7,366 nucleotides of DNA, from the NCBI GenBank assembly GCA_024640485.1, contig JAHEEY010000230.1, positions 1 through 7,366 on the forward strand. Reading direction: 5' to 3'. The first letter of the stretch is position 1. Each line of letters opens with the position of its first letter. The notes under the pieces are model-generated. The model was given only the letters and a program-made list of their open reading frames with translations. It made no database searches and was not told the DNA's origin. The translations under genes and the position numbers were made by a program. Positions 1 through 6,183 of this stretch are shown here, piece after piece. The DNA is from Chloroflexota bacterium (lineage in GTDB: Bacteria > Chloroflexota > Anaerolineae > Promineifilales > Promineifilaceae).

Positions 1-936
1 GGTGCCGTCGGGGGCCAGGCCGCGAACACAGGCGGCCACGGCGTTCTCTACTTCTTCTGGGCTGCCGGCGGGCAGCACTGTCTGGGTGGAGATGCCCCCA
101 TAGTAAGCCAGGTTGCTGCCGAAGGTGGCCCGCAGCCAGCCATGGTCGATCACTTCCGGCTGGGCCGGGTTCAAGACGGTCAGGCCGATATCGACCAGAT
201 CGGGCAGGATGGGGGCGATTTGGCCGTCGGAGTGCATCATCACCGGCAGCCCGGCCTCTCTGAAGGGGGCGAACATCCGGGCCAGACGGGGCTTCATGAA
301 CTTGCGCCACAGCCGGGGGGAGAAGATCATGCTCTTTTGGGCGCCGTAATCATCGCCGAAGTAGCCGCCGTCGACCCCCAGGTCAAGGTAGCGCCGGATC
401 AGCACCAGCTGAATTTCAGTGATCCGCTCCAACAGCGCTTCGGCGTAAGCCGGCTGCAGGATCATATCCATCAGAAAGGTATCGAATCCCCGCAGGGTAT
501 AGGCCCGCTCAAACAGGGCGAAGCCGAAGTTAGGCACCACGAACTGGGTGCCGCCCTGGGCCGCCGCCTTCTTGGCAGCGGTCGCCAGCAGATCCGGAGC
601 GGTTGGGTCGGGCCAGGGGAATTGATCCAGATCTGGGTTGGCCCCCAGCGGCGGATCGGTGGGGAAGTACCCTTCTTCGTGGACATCAAAACCGGCGCCC
701 CACCAATCGTATTTGATTCCGCCGTCCGGGCTGAATCTGGGGACGGTGTCCAGGTCGAGCCGCAGCAGGTGATTTCCTAGCCTTGCCGGCAGCGCTTCAA
801 TGGGAACCTCCAGGGCGGCCGACAGGGCGGCGCCCACTGAATCGGTGTAGTTGATTTGAGTTGGCAGGCGATCCACCGGCTGGTGGCTCAACGCCCTCCG
901 CACCCGATCTTTGCTGCTCAACCTACTCGTGTCCAT
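1..936 (-). CDS. Uroporphyrinogen decarboxylase (URO-D) superfamily protein, 3'-truncated by the window edge
   Basis: A continuous reading frame of 312 codons runs from the ATG at 936 down to position 1 with no stop, so the C-terminus lies outside the window. The start is preceded by AGGAG with about 10 nt spacing. The N-terminus has the family signature: a helix with a D-R-V-R-x-A-L pattern (residues 10-16), then D22-R-L-P. Further family-type motifs are D195-D-Y-G and H235-S-D-G. The superfamily includes haem-pathway HemE and the MtaA/MtbA-type methyltransferases that act with corrinoid proteins. MtaA/MtbA use a His-x-Cys zinc motif at the H235 position; here the third residue is Asp, so the usual zinc thiolate is missing. 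HemE is unlikely from the overall motif pattern. A corrinoid-dependent methyltransferase or demethylase role beside the + strand corrinoid cluster is possible but unproven. The gene is transcribed away from that cluster. Confidence 0.85.
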   Translation of the reverse strand, partial: MDTSRLSSKDRVRRALSHQPVDRLPTQINYTDSVGAALSAALEVPIEALPARLGNHLLRLDLDTVPRFSPDGGIKYDWWGAGFDVHEEGYFPTDPPLGANPDLDQFPWPDPTAPDLLATAAKKAAAQGGTQFVVPNFGFALFERAYTLRGFDTFLMDMILQPAYAEALLERITEIQLVLIRRYLDLGVDGGYFGDDYGAQKSMIFSPRLWRKFMKPRLARMFAPFREAGLPVMMHSDGQIAPILPDLVDIGLTVLNPAQPEVIDHGWLRATFGSNLAYYGGISTQTVLPAGSPEEVENAVAACVRGLAPDGT

Positions 937-1024
937 CCTGTTTACTCTCCTGTTGTCTGCCTAAGCCAGGTTGCGGCATTCTCTCTTAGCGGCCGACGCC
1001 GCACTTTCTGGCAATGGTATCATA

Positions 1025-1042
1025 CGGCAGTTTCAATTGCCG
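1025..1042. repeat. Short inverted repeat in the divergent promoter region, possible operator
   Basis: CGGCA (1025-1029) and TGCCG (1038-1042) form a dyad with an 8-nt centre. It lies next to the minus-strand TATGAT element, upstream in the direction of URO-D transcription. That placement would suit a regulator site, but a 5-bp arm can arise by chance and no second copy was found. Confidence 0.25.
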
Positions 1043-1200
1043 AAATCTGGCGCGGCTGTCCGGAATGGGACTGTCAGCACGCCATAGAATTTAGACACCG
1101 AACCCTACCCGGATCATGGGCCAAAAACGGGCTGGGTGACACCACTCAGTTCTGTCCAGAATCCAGTGATCGGGATTCCCCCCTTTAGCCCAATGTGGGT

Positions 1201-1206
1201 TATAAT
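1201..1206 (+). promoter_or_regulatory. Putative -10 element for the ferritin gene
   Basis: A perfect TATAAT hexamer lies 67 nt before the ferritin ATG, giving a predicted leader of about 60 nt. The region 16-18 nt upstream is C-rich and holds no TTGACA-like -35, and no TGn extension is present, so an activator or a loosely matching -35 would be needed. The inverted repeat at 1159-1178 sits just where an upstream regulator could bind. No clear Fur box was seen. Confidence 0.4.
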
Positions 1207-1273
1207 ACCCGCTGTCGCATATGAAGCTGTAGGCGCGATCGTCCTATAGCATAAAACGGTAAAGGAGTTAACC

Positions 1274-1786
1274 ATGATTATCAAGCAGAAAGTTGCCGAT
1301 CTGATGAACGCCCAAATCGCCAGTGAGTTCGCGGCATCAGCCCAATATGTTGCCATCGCGGTCCACTTCGACGATCTCGCCCTGCCAGCGTTGGCCGGAT
1401 TTTTCTACAGCCAGGCTGAAGAAGAGCGGGCCCACGCCATGAAATTCATTCACTTCATGCTGGAAGTTGGCGCAAAACCGATCATCCCCGCCGTGCCTGC
1501 TTTGAAGAACGACTTCGAAGGGTTGGCTGAACCGGTTCAGTTCGCCCTGGACCAGGAGATGAAGGTCACCGATGAGATCAGCAATCTGGTTACCGCAGCT
1601 GGATCGGTCAACGACCACACCAGCAACCAGTTCCTGCAGTGGTTTGTCACCGAGCAGGTCGAAGAGATCGATACCATGACCACCCTGCTGCAGACCATCA
1701 AGCACGCCGGAAGCAACGTGCTGTGGGTGGAAGATTTCGTTCGCCGGAATCCGCAGCATGCCGCCCCTGGAGAAGCAGCCGCCTAA
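1274..1786 (+). CDS. Ferritin, non-haem iron-storage protein
   Basis: This 170-residue protein has the length of bacterial ferritins (FtnA type). It would oxidise Fe(II) and store it as a ferric mineral in a cytoplasmic 24-subunit shell. All expected diiron ferroxidase ligands can be placed: E18, E51 and H54 in an E-E-E-R-A-H run, E95, then Q128 and E131 within the hallmark stretch FLQWFVTEQVEE (residues 120-131). No haem-binding Met typical of bacterioferritin is apparent. The start is well supported by AAAGGAG at 1261-1267, 6 nt before the ATG. The gene stands alone: it has its own -10-like element upstream and a strong terminator 20 nt downstream, so it is probably not co-transcribed with the corrinoid cluster. 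Its C-terminal tail (PQHAAPGEAAA) is low-complexity and likely disordered. Confidence 0.95.
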   Translation: MIIKQKVADLMNAQIASEFAASAQYVAIAVHFDDLALPALAGFFYSQAEEERAHAMKFIHFMLEVGAKPIIPAVPALKNDFEGLAEPVQFALDQEMKVTDEISNLVTAAGSVNDHTSNQFLQWFVTEQVEEIDTMTTLLQTIKHAGSNVLWVEDFVRRNPQHAAPGEAAA

Positions 1787-1806
1787 CGTTTCACCCGCAT
1801 TTGTAG

Positions 1807-1845
1807 GCATCAGCCGGCAGGATATCCTGCCGGCTGATGCTTTTT
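1807..1845 (+). terminator. Strong intrinsic terminator after ferritin
   Basis: Positions 1807-1840 are a perfect 34-nt palindrome centred on GATATC (axis between 1823 and 1824), followed at once by TTTTT (1841-1845). The arms begin GCATCAGCCGGCAGG and are GC-rich. RNA from this stretch would fold into a long uninterrupted stem with a U tract, the textbook Rho-independent arrangement for + strand transcription. On the minus strand no matching T tract is present (the plus-strand bases just before 1807 are TTGTAG), so termination should be one-directional. Confidence 0.92.
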
Positions 1846-1865
1846 CTAACCTTGTACTCGATCTG

Positions 1866-1874
1866 TGCTACAAT
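1866..1874 (+). promoter_or_regulatory. Putative extended -10 promoter for the corrinoid/folate operon
   Basis: TGC-TACAAT matches the extended -10 pattern (TGn then a TATAAT-like hexamer). It lies 21 nt after the terminator T tract and 31 nt before the proposed activator start at 1906, implying a leader of about 25 nt. No good -35 is found at 16-18 nt, which is normal for extended -10 promoters. Its place directly after a strong terminator supports independent transcription of the downstream cluster. Confidence 0.4.
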
Positions 1875-1905
1875 TCTGCGTTTTGACACTCAACAACGCG
1901 GGCAA

Positions 1906-3945
1906 ATGTCGATGCCAAATCAAGTTTCAGCTGACCCAGACAAACTAGTTATCTTCATGCCGTCAGGCCGCCGGGCGCGTGTGCCAGCGGGAACACCGCT
2001 GCTGGATGCTGCCCGCCAGATGGGCGTTGAAATTGAAAGCATCTGCGGCGGCAAGCTGACCTGCGGCAAATGCAAGGTGCAGATCCAGGAAGGCTCTTTC
2101 CCCAAACACGGGCTGGTTTCCGCCGCCGACCATGTATCCCCCGCCTCCGAAGACGAACAGAGATTGACCGACCGGCTGAAGATCAAAGATGGCCGTCTGT
2201 CATGCTGCACTCTGGTCAACGATGACGTCCTGGTCTTCGTGCCCGAAGAGAGCCGGGCCCACAAGCAGGTCATCCGCAAATCGGCCACCGAGCGAGTCAT
2301 CGAAATCGACCCGGCGGTCCGCAAGGTATACGTTGAAGTGGAGCAGGCGGAGCTGGGCGAGCACCGCGGCGACTGGGGACGGCTGCAGACCGCCCTCAAG
2401 CAAGAGTGGCAGCTGGACAACCTGGCCATTGACTTGTTGGTACTGCGCCGGCTGCAGGCGGTATTACGCAAGGGAAAATGGGCGGTGACCGTCACCCTGT
2501 GGCAGAATCGTGAAGTGATCGACGTCCAGCCAGGCTACCAGGAAGGCGTCTACGGGTTGGCGGTCGACATCGGCAGCACCACCGTGGCCGGCTATCTGTG
2601 TGATCTGCGCACCGGCGACATATTAGCCACCGAGTCGGCGATGAACCCCCAGGTGAGCTTCGGCGAAGATTTGATGAGCAGGGTCTCCTACGCCATGATG
2701 CACAAAGATGGGCTGGACAAGATGCACAACGCGATTATCGAGACCCTCAACAAGCTAACCTCACGGGCAGCCAAATCAGCCGGCATCCGCGCCAGAGATA
2801 TTCATGAAGCGGTATTCGTGGGCAACACCACCATGGTCCATATTCTTCTGGGGATCAGCCCGGTGGAGTTGGGCAACGCCCCCTTCGCCCTGGCCAACCG
2901 TGACGCCATGGATGTCAAAGCGAGAGAGCTGGGGCTGCGGCTGCACCCATCGGCCAATCTGCATGTGATGCCCTCGGAGGCTGGACACGTGGGCGCCGAC
3001 AACGTTGGGGTGCTGATCGCCGAAGAGCCGTACAAGCAGGACGAGATCGTACTGACCGTCGACGTAGGCACCAACGCTGAGATCCTGCTGGGCAACAAGG
3101 ATTGGATGTTCAGCGCCTCCAGCCCCACCGGACCCGCCTTTGAAGGGGCCCAGATCACCTACGGCATGCGAGCCGCCCCTGGAGCTATTGAGCGGGTGCG
3201 CATCGATCCCGAGAGTTTGGCGGCCCGTTTCCGGGTCATCGGCGAGGAGCGCTGGTCGGACCAATGGCACCAGGGCGACAACGGCGCCAGCGACGGGCAG
3301 CCGAACCATTTGGCCAGCGGCATCTGCGGATCGGGGATTATCGAAGTGGTGGTGGAAATGTTCCTGGCAGGCATTCTGCTGCCGGATGGACGGGTAAATC
3401 CTGCGCTGGCTGAACACGAACGGATCAATTGGAATGGGAAGACTGGCGCCTACATCCTGGCTACCGGTGACCAGACCGGCAACGGCCAGCCGATTGTGGT
3501 AACCCAGACGGATGTACGCAACATCCAGTTGGCCAAGGCGGCTTTGTACGCCGGCGCAAAACTGCTGATGATGCGAGCGGACATCGAGAAGGTCGACCGG
3601 ATCGTCCTGGCAGGTGCGTTTGGCAGCTATATTGACCCTCGCCACGCCATGATCCTGGGCCTCATCCCAGACTGCGAGTTGGATAAAGTATACGCGGTAG
3701 GCAATGCTGCCGGCGACGGCGCCCGCATCGCCTTATTGAACAAAGGGAAACGGATTGAAGCGGAGCAGGTAGCCCATTGGGTCAGATATGTGGAAACAGC
3801 CATTGATCCTGATTTCCAGGACCAGTTCGTAAAGGCTATCCACCTGCCCCACGCCAGCGACTCGTTCCCCCATCTAGCGGGCCAGCTGCCGGAACCGATA
3901 GAGGCCCCTGTGGACAACAACAGACGATCTCGCCGGCGCCGGTAA
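1906..3945 (+). CDS. RACo/RamA-type ATP-dependent reductive activator of corrinoid proteins (2Fe-2S plus DUF4445 ASKHA domain)
   Basis: This 679-residue protein should reduce inactive Co(II) to Co(I) in a partner corrinoid protein, using ATP and an Fe-S cluster. An N-terminal ferredoxin-like domain (about residues 13-105) carries C47-x5-C53-x2-C56 and C100/C101, the 2Fe-2S ligand pattern. A linker region follows. The ASKHA-type part has D221-I-G-S-T-T (phosphate 1), D386-V-G-T-N (phosphate 2) and the A569-G-A-F-G-S adenosine loop, plus family stretches such as VFVGNTTMVH and SGICGSGIIE. I chose ATG 1906 (or 1912) because the frame's earlier ATG at 1837 lies inside the terminator stem and upstream of the -10 element, and homology-like sequence begins only after 1940. 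The SD here is weak. The protein ends in an Arg-rich tail, RRSRRRR. The corrinoid protein 58 nt downstream is the obvious substrate. Confidence 0.93.
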   Translation: MSMPNQVSADPDKLVIFMPSGRRARVPAGTPLLDAARQMGVEIESICGGKLTCGKCKVQIQEGSFPKHGLVSAADHVSPASEDEQRLTDRLKIKDGRLSCCTLVNDDVLVFVPEESRAHKQVIRKSATERVIEIDPAVRKVYVEVEQAELGEHRGDWGRLQTALKQEWQLDNLAIDLLVLRRLQAVLRKGKWAVTVTLWQNREVIDVQPGYQEGVYGLAVDIGSTTVAGYLCDLRTGDILATESAMNPQVSFGEDLMSRVSYAMMHKDGLDKMHNAIIETLNKLTSRAAKSAGIRARDIHEAVFVGNTTMVHILLGISPVELGNAPFALANRDAMDVKARELGLRLHPSANLHVMPSEAGHVGADNVGVLIAEEPYKQDEIVLTVDVGTNAEILLGNKDWMFSASSPTGPAFEGAQITYGMRAAPGAIERVRIDPESLAARFRVIGEERWSDQWHQGDNGASDGQPNHLASGICGSGIIEVVVEMFLAGILLPDGRVNPALAEHERINWNGKTGAYILATGDQTGNGQPIVVTQTDVRNIQLAKAALYAGAKLLMMRADIEKVDRIVLAGAFGSYIDPRHAMILGLIPDCELDKVYAVGNAAGDGARIALLNKGKRIEAEQVAHWVRYVETAIDPDFQDQFVKAIHLPHASDSFPHLAGQLPEPIEAPVDNNRRSRRRR

Positions 3946-3962
3946 AACGCGCCCGGTAAAAC
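3936..3962 (+). repeat. Short tandem duplication spanning the activator stop codon
   Basis: GCGCCGGTAAAAC (3936-3948) is followed directly by GCGCCCGGTAAAAC (3949-3962), the same unit with one extra C. The first copy contains the last codons and TAA stop of the activator gene. This looks like replication slippage that copied the gene end into the spacer; no functional role is evident. Confidence 0.65.
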
Positions 3963-4003
3963 AACAGCGAATATCGGCAAGAAACACAAGGAGAGCTGAG
4001 AAG

Positions 4004-4690
4004 ATGAGCGACGACATCAATTTGAAGGATATGGACAACGAAGAGATTCTTGAGCTGATGCAAGAAGATCTTTACGATGGGTATGCTGAAGAGATCGAGG
4101 AAGAGGTCAACGAACTTCTTTCCCGCGATATGACCCCCTACGAACTGCTCACCACCGGGTTGGTGGCTGGTATGGATGTGGTCGGTAAAGATTTCCGCGA
4201 CGGCATTTTATTTGTGCCGGAAGTGTTGATGGCCGCCAAGGCGATGAAAGCGGGCATGGCGATTCTGCGCCCGCTGCTGGCTGAGACAGGCGCCCCTAAG
4301 GTCGGCACCGTGGTCATCGGCACCGTTAAGGGCGATATCCATGATATCGGCAAGAACCTGGTCTCGATGATGTTGGAAGGGGCCGGCTTTGAAGTGATCA
4401 ACATCGGCATCAACAACTCGGTAGAGCAGTTCATGGCAGCGATCAATGAGCACAAGCCTGAGATTTTGGGCATGAGCGCGCTCCTGACCACCACCATGCC
4501 CTACATGCGGGTGGTCATCGACCATCTGAAAGAAGTGGGCATCCGCAAGGACATTATCGTCTTGGTTGGCGGCGCGCCGCTGAACGCTGCTTTCGCTGAA
4601 GATATCGAAGCGGACGCCTACTGCCGTGATGCCGCGGTTGCCGTGGAAACAGCCAAGAAATTGATGGCTATACGCAGGGGCGAACTGTAG
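4004..4690 (+). CDS. Corrinoid (B12)-binding protein, methyl carrier of a split methionine synthase
   Basis: This 228-residue cytoplasmic protein should carry methyl-cobalamin between methyltransferases. Residues 1-95 form the acidic helical cap domain (B12-binding 2, MetH/MtbC type). The Rossmann-like B12 domain starts near residue 99 and has the base-off/His-on motif D111-x-H113-x-x-G116, with H113 the lower cobalt ligand. It continues with GMSALLTTTM and the VGGAPLN loop that packs on the nucleotide tail. Length matches stand-alone corrinoid proteins such as MtmC, MtbC and MttC. The start is set by AAGGAG 10 nt upstream. Wording such as FRDGILFVPEVL and ADAYCRDAAVAVETAK recalls corrinoid subunits of split methionine synthases in Alphaproteobacteria. 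The activator gene lies upstream and the homocysteine methyltransferase downstream, after a 79-nt gap with no terminator. Confidence 0.95.
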   Translation: MSDDINLKDMDNEEILELMQEDLYDGYAEEIEEEVNELLSRDMTPYELLTTGLVAGMDVVGKDFRDGILFVPEVLMAAKAMKAGMAILRPLLAETGAPKVGTVVIGTVKGDIHDIGKNLVSMMLEGAGFEVINIGINNSVEQFMAAINEHKPEILGMSALLTTTMPYMRVVIDHLKEVGIRKDIIVLVGGAPLNAAFAEDIEADAYCRDAAVAVETAKKLMAIRRGEL

Positions 4691-4754
4691 AATTTCAATA
4701 CAGACGGCCAACCTGCCGCTGAAGCAGTTCCGCCACCGTGGTTACCCCGTGTGC

Positions 4755-4760
4755 GTGAGG
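4755..4760 (+). promoter_or_regulatory. Ribosome binding site that decides the homocysteine methyltransferase start
   Basis: GTGAGG ends 9 nt before the ATG at 4770. The longer frame could begin at GTG 4749 or GTG 4755, but these lie at or inside this site, have no SD of their own, and would add a seven-residue Cys-rich start not expected in the family. Confidence 0.6.
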
Positions 4761-4769
4761 TTTTGCGAC

Positions 4770-5654
4770 ATGAATAAGATTCAAGAATTTTTGGCTGACA
4801 GCCCTTATCTGCTGATTGATGGGGCCATGGGGACCATGTTGATGAGCGTTGGCCTGGAATCGGGCGCGCCGCCGGAGAGCTGGAATGTGGACCATCCGGA
4901 CCGGATTCGGGCGGTTCACCGCAGCTACATCGAGGCCGGCTCCCGGCTGATCCTGACCAACTCCTTCGGCGGCACCAGCTTCCGGATGAAGCTCCACAAC
5001 CTACAGGATCGGGTCCACGAACTCAACGCCGCCGCCGCCGCCAACGCCAGAGCGGAAGCGGACGCTGCCTCCCACAAGGTGCTGGTAGGCGGCTCCATTG
5101 GCCCGACCGGAGAGCTGCTGATTCCCCTGGGAGAGATGAGCTACGAAGAGGCCAGGGCATCGTTTGCCGAACAGGCTGCCGGCCTGGCGGCGGGCGGCGT
5201 CGACATCCTCTGGATTGAGACGATGAGCGACCTCAACGAGGTTAAGGCTGCCGTGGAAGGTATCCGCTCGGTCACCGATTTGCCCATTGTGGCCACCATG
5301 ACCTTTGACACCAACGGGCATACCATGATGGGTGTCAGCCCAACCAAAGCGGTTGAAGCGCTGGGGGCGCTGGATTTGGCCGCCATCGGCGGCAACTGCG
5401 GCAACGGCCCTGAGGAAATCAAAGGGGTGATCGCCGCCATGCGCGCGCGTAATCCTGAGCTGCTGTTTGTGGCCAAGTCCAACGCCGGGCTGCCCAAGTG
5501 GGAGAACAACAGCCTGGTCTATGACGGCACACCGGAGGTCATGGCCCAATACGCCCTGCAGGTCAGGGAGCTGGGGGCATCGATCATCGGCGCCTGCTGC
5601 GGCAGTTCGCCGGACCATATCAAAGCGATGGCCGAGGCGCTGTCAGCCGCGTGA
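4770..5654 (+). CDS. Zinc-dependent homocysteine S-methyltransferase (MetH Hcy-domain / BHMT family)
   Basis: This 294-residue TIM-barrel enzyme should transfer a methyl group to homocysteine, giving methionine. The family opening is clear (LLIDGAMGTML), followed by LTNSFGG, GGSIGPTGELL, and the zinc site C210 (in GGNCGNG) plus C276-C277 (in GACCGSSPDH), which would bind the homocysteine thiolate through Zn2+. It matches only the first module of MetH and has no pterin or B12 domain, so it needs a separate methyl donor; the corrinoid protein encoded just upstream is the natural one. Many relatives are labelled betaine-homocysteine methyltransferase, but the context here does not point to betaine. 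The 3' end overlaps the next gene by GTGA, which suggests translational coupling. Confidence 0.93.
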   Translation: MNKIQEFLADSPYLLIDGAMGTMLMSVGLESGAPPESWNVDHPDRIRAVHRSYIEAGSRLILTNSFGGTSFRMKLHNLQDRVHELNAAAAANARAEADAASHKVLVGGSIGPTGELLIPLGEMSYEEARASFAEQAAGLAAGGVDILWIETMSDLNEVKAAVEGIRSVTDLPIVATMTFDTNGHTMMGVSPTKAVEALGALDLAAIGGNCGNGPEEIKGVIAAMRARNPELLFVAKSNAGLPKWENNSLVYDGTPEVMAQYALQVRELGASIIGACCGSSPDHIKAMAEALSAA

Positions 5655-6166
5655 GCCTGGGAAGCTGGCTGCGCGACCGGCCCCATTGGTTGGAACGCGC
5701 TTTTCAGGGCGCCCACCAATCCATTCTGTGGTTGAAGCCGCTGTTCGTCAAGATCGGCTACCGCCGGTCGGAGCGCTGGCTTCATCCCTTTGAGGCCGCT
5801 TCAAAAGGGGTCATTTTTGACTGCCGCATGTGCGGTCAATGCATCCTCCACTCCACCGGCATGACCTGCCCGATGACCTGCCCCAAGAAGCTGCGCAACG
5901 GCCCCTGCGGCGGCGTGCGCGCCAATGGACACTGCGAAGTCGACCCGGAAATGAAATGCGTCTGGGTCGAGGCCACCAAGCGGGCCAGCCGCATGCCCCT
6001 TTACGGAGAGGAGATCATGTTGATTCAGCCGCCGGTCAACCGGCTGCTGAAGGGCAGTTCCGCCTGGATCAATATGATGAACGGCAAGGATGCCGAGCTG
6101 CCGCCGGCCTGGAAAAGCGGCAAGAGTGCCGCCAATACCGGATATGAACAGGCTGCCAACGGCTAG
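5651..6166 (+). CDS. metV: MetV-like protein (MTHFR C-terminal domain family), Cys-rich partner of MetF
   Basis: This 171-residue protein belongs to the small family fused to, or encoded beside, MetF in acetogens and some other bacteria. It carries eight conserved-looking cysteines: C58, C61, C64, C73, C77, C86, C95 and C103, in a pattern C-R-M-C-G-Q-C then CPMTCPKKLRNGPCGG. These fit Fe-S and/or metal binding; the number of clusters cannot be read from sequence. In acetogens MetV works with MetF in methylene-THF reduction and can link the enzyme to electron donors other than NADH. The GTG start at 5651 overlaps the preceding stop codon and has no independent strong SD. MetF follows after 17 nt. 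No transmembrane segment is evident: the hydrophobic N-terminal stretch is broken by charged residues. No RnfC2 or Hdr partner is seen in this window. Confidence 0.88.
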   Translation: MSLGSWLRDRPHWLERAFQGAHQSILWLKPLFVKIGYRRSERWLHPFEAASKGVIFDCRMCGQCILHSTGMTCPMTCPKKLRNGPCGGVRANGHCEVDPEMKCVWVEATKRASRMPLYGEEIMLIQPPVNRLLKGSSAWINMMNGKDAELPPAWKSGKSAANTGYEQAANG

Positions 6167-6183
6167 TTTGGGGCTATCGTCTT

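Larger units (their letters stand above)
937..1273. other. Divergent intergenic region, no gene seen
   Basis: These 337 nt separate the start codons of the minus-strand URO-D gene and the + strand ferritin gene, so they should hold promoters for both. I see no convincing coding region, tRNA or cobalamin riboswitch (no recognisable B12 box). On the + side there is a perfect TATAAT at 1201-1206. On the minus strand, TATGAT (plus-strand positions 1019-1024) is a possible -10 for the URO-D gene, with no good -35. Two short inverted repeats are present: CGGCA/TGCCG at 1025-1042 and GAATCC/GGATTC at 1159-1178. Confidence 0.7.

Noticed and set aside
142..780. Long + strand open frame of 212 codons
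   Set aside because: It lies antisense to the URO-D gene, which shows clear family motifs over its whole length; the + strand translation shows no recognisable domain.
856..1188. + strand frame of 110 codons across the URO-D start and the intergenic region
   Set aside because: No SD, low-complexity mixed composition and no family resemblance; it covers likely promoter sequence.
1883..1888. Perfect TTGACA, a possible -35 element
   Set aside because: A -10 at 17 nt spacing would fall on the start codons at 1906-1914 and reads ATGTCG, so it cannot serve this gene.
1787..1905. Cobalamin or SAM riboswitch upstream of the corrinoid operon
   Set aside because: After the terminator only about 60 nt remain before the start, too short for either riboswitch, and no B12-box-like sequence was seen here or in 937-1273.
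2776..3645. Minus-strand frame of 289 codons
   Set aside because: It is antisense to the activator's ASKHA domain, whose nucleotide-binding motifs are intact; GC-rich coding DNA often leaves such shadow frames.
4691..4769. Possible terminator or promoter in the 79-nt gap between the corrinoid protein and the homocysteine methyltransferase
   Set aside because: No stable stem followed by T residues and no -10/-35 pair could be found, so the genes are treated as one operon.
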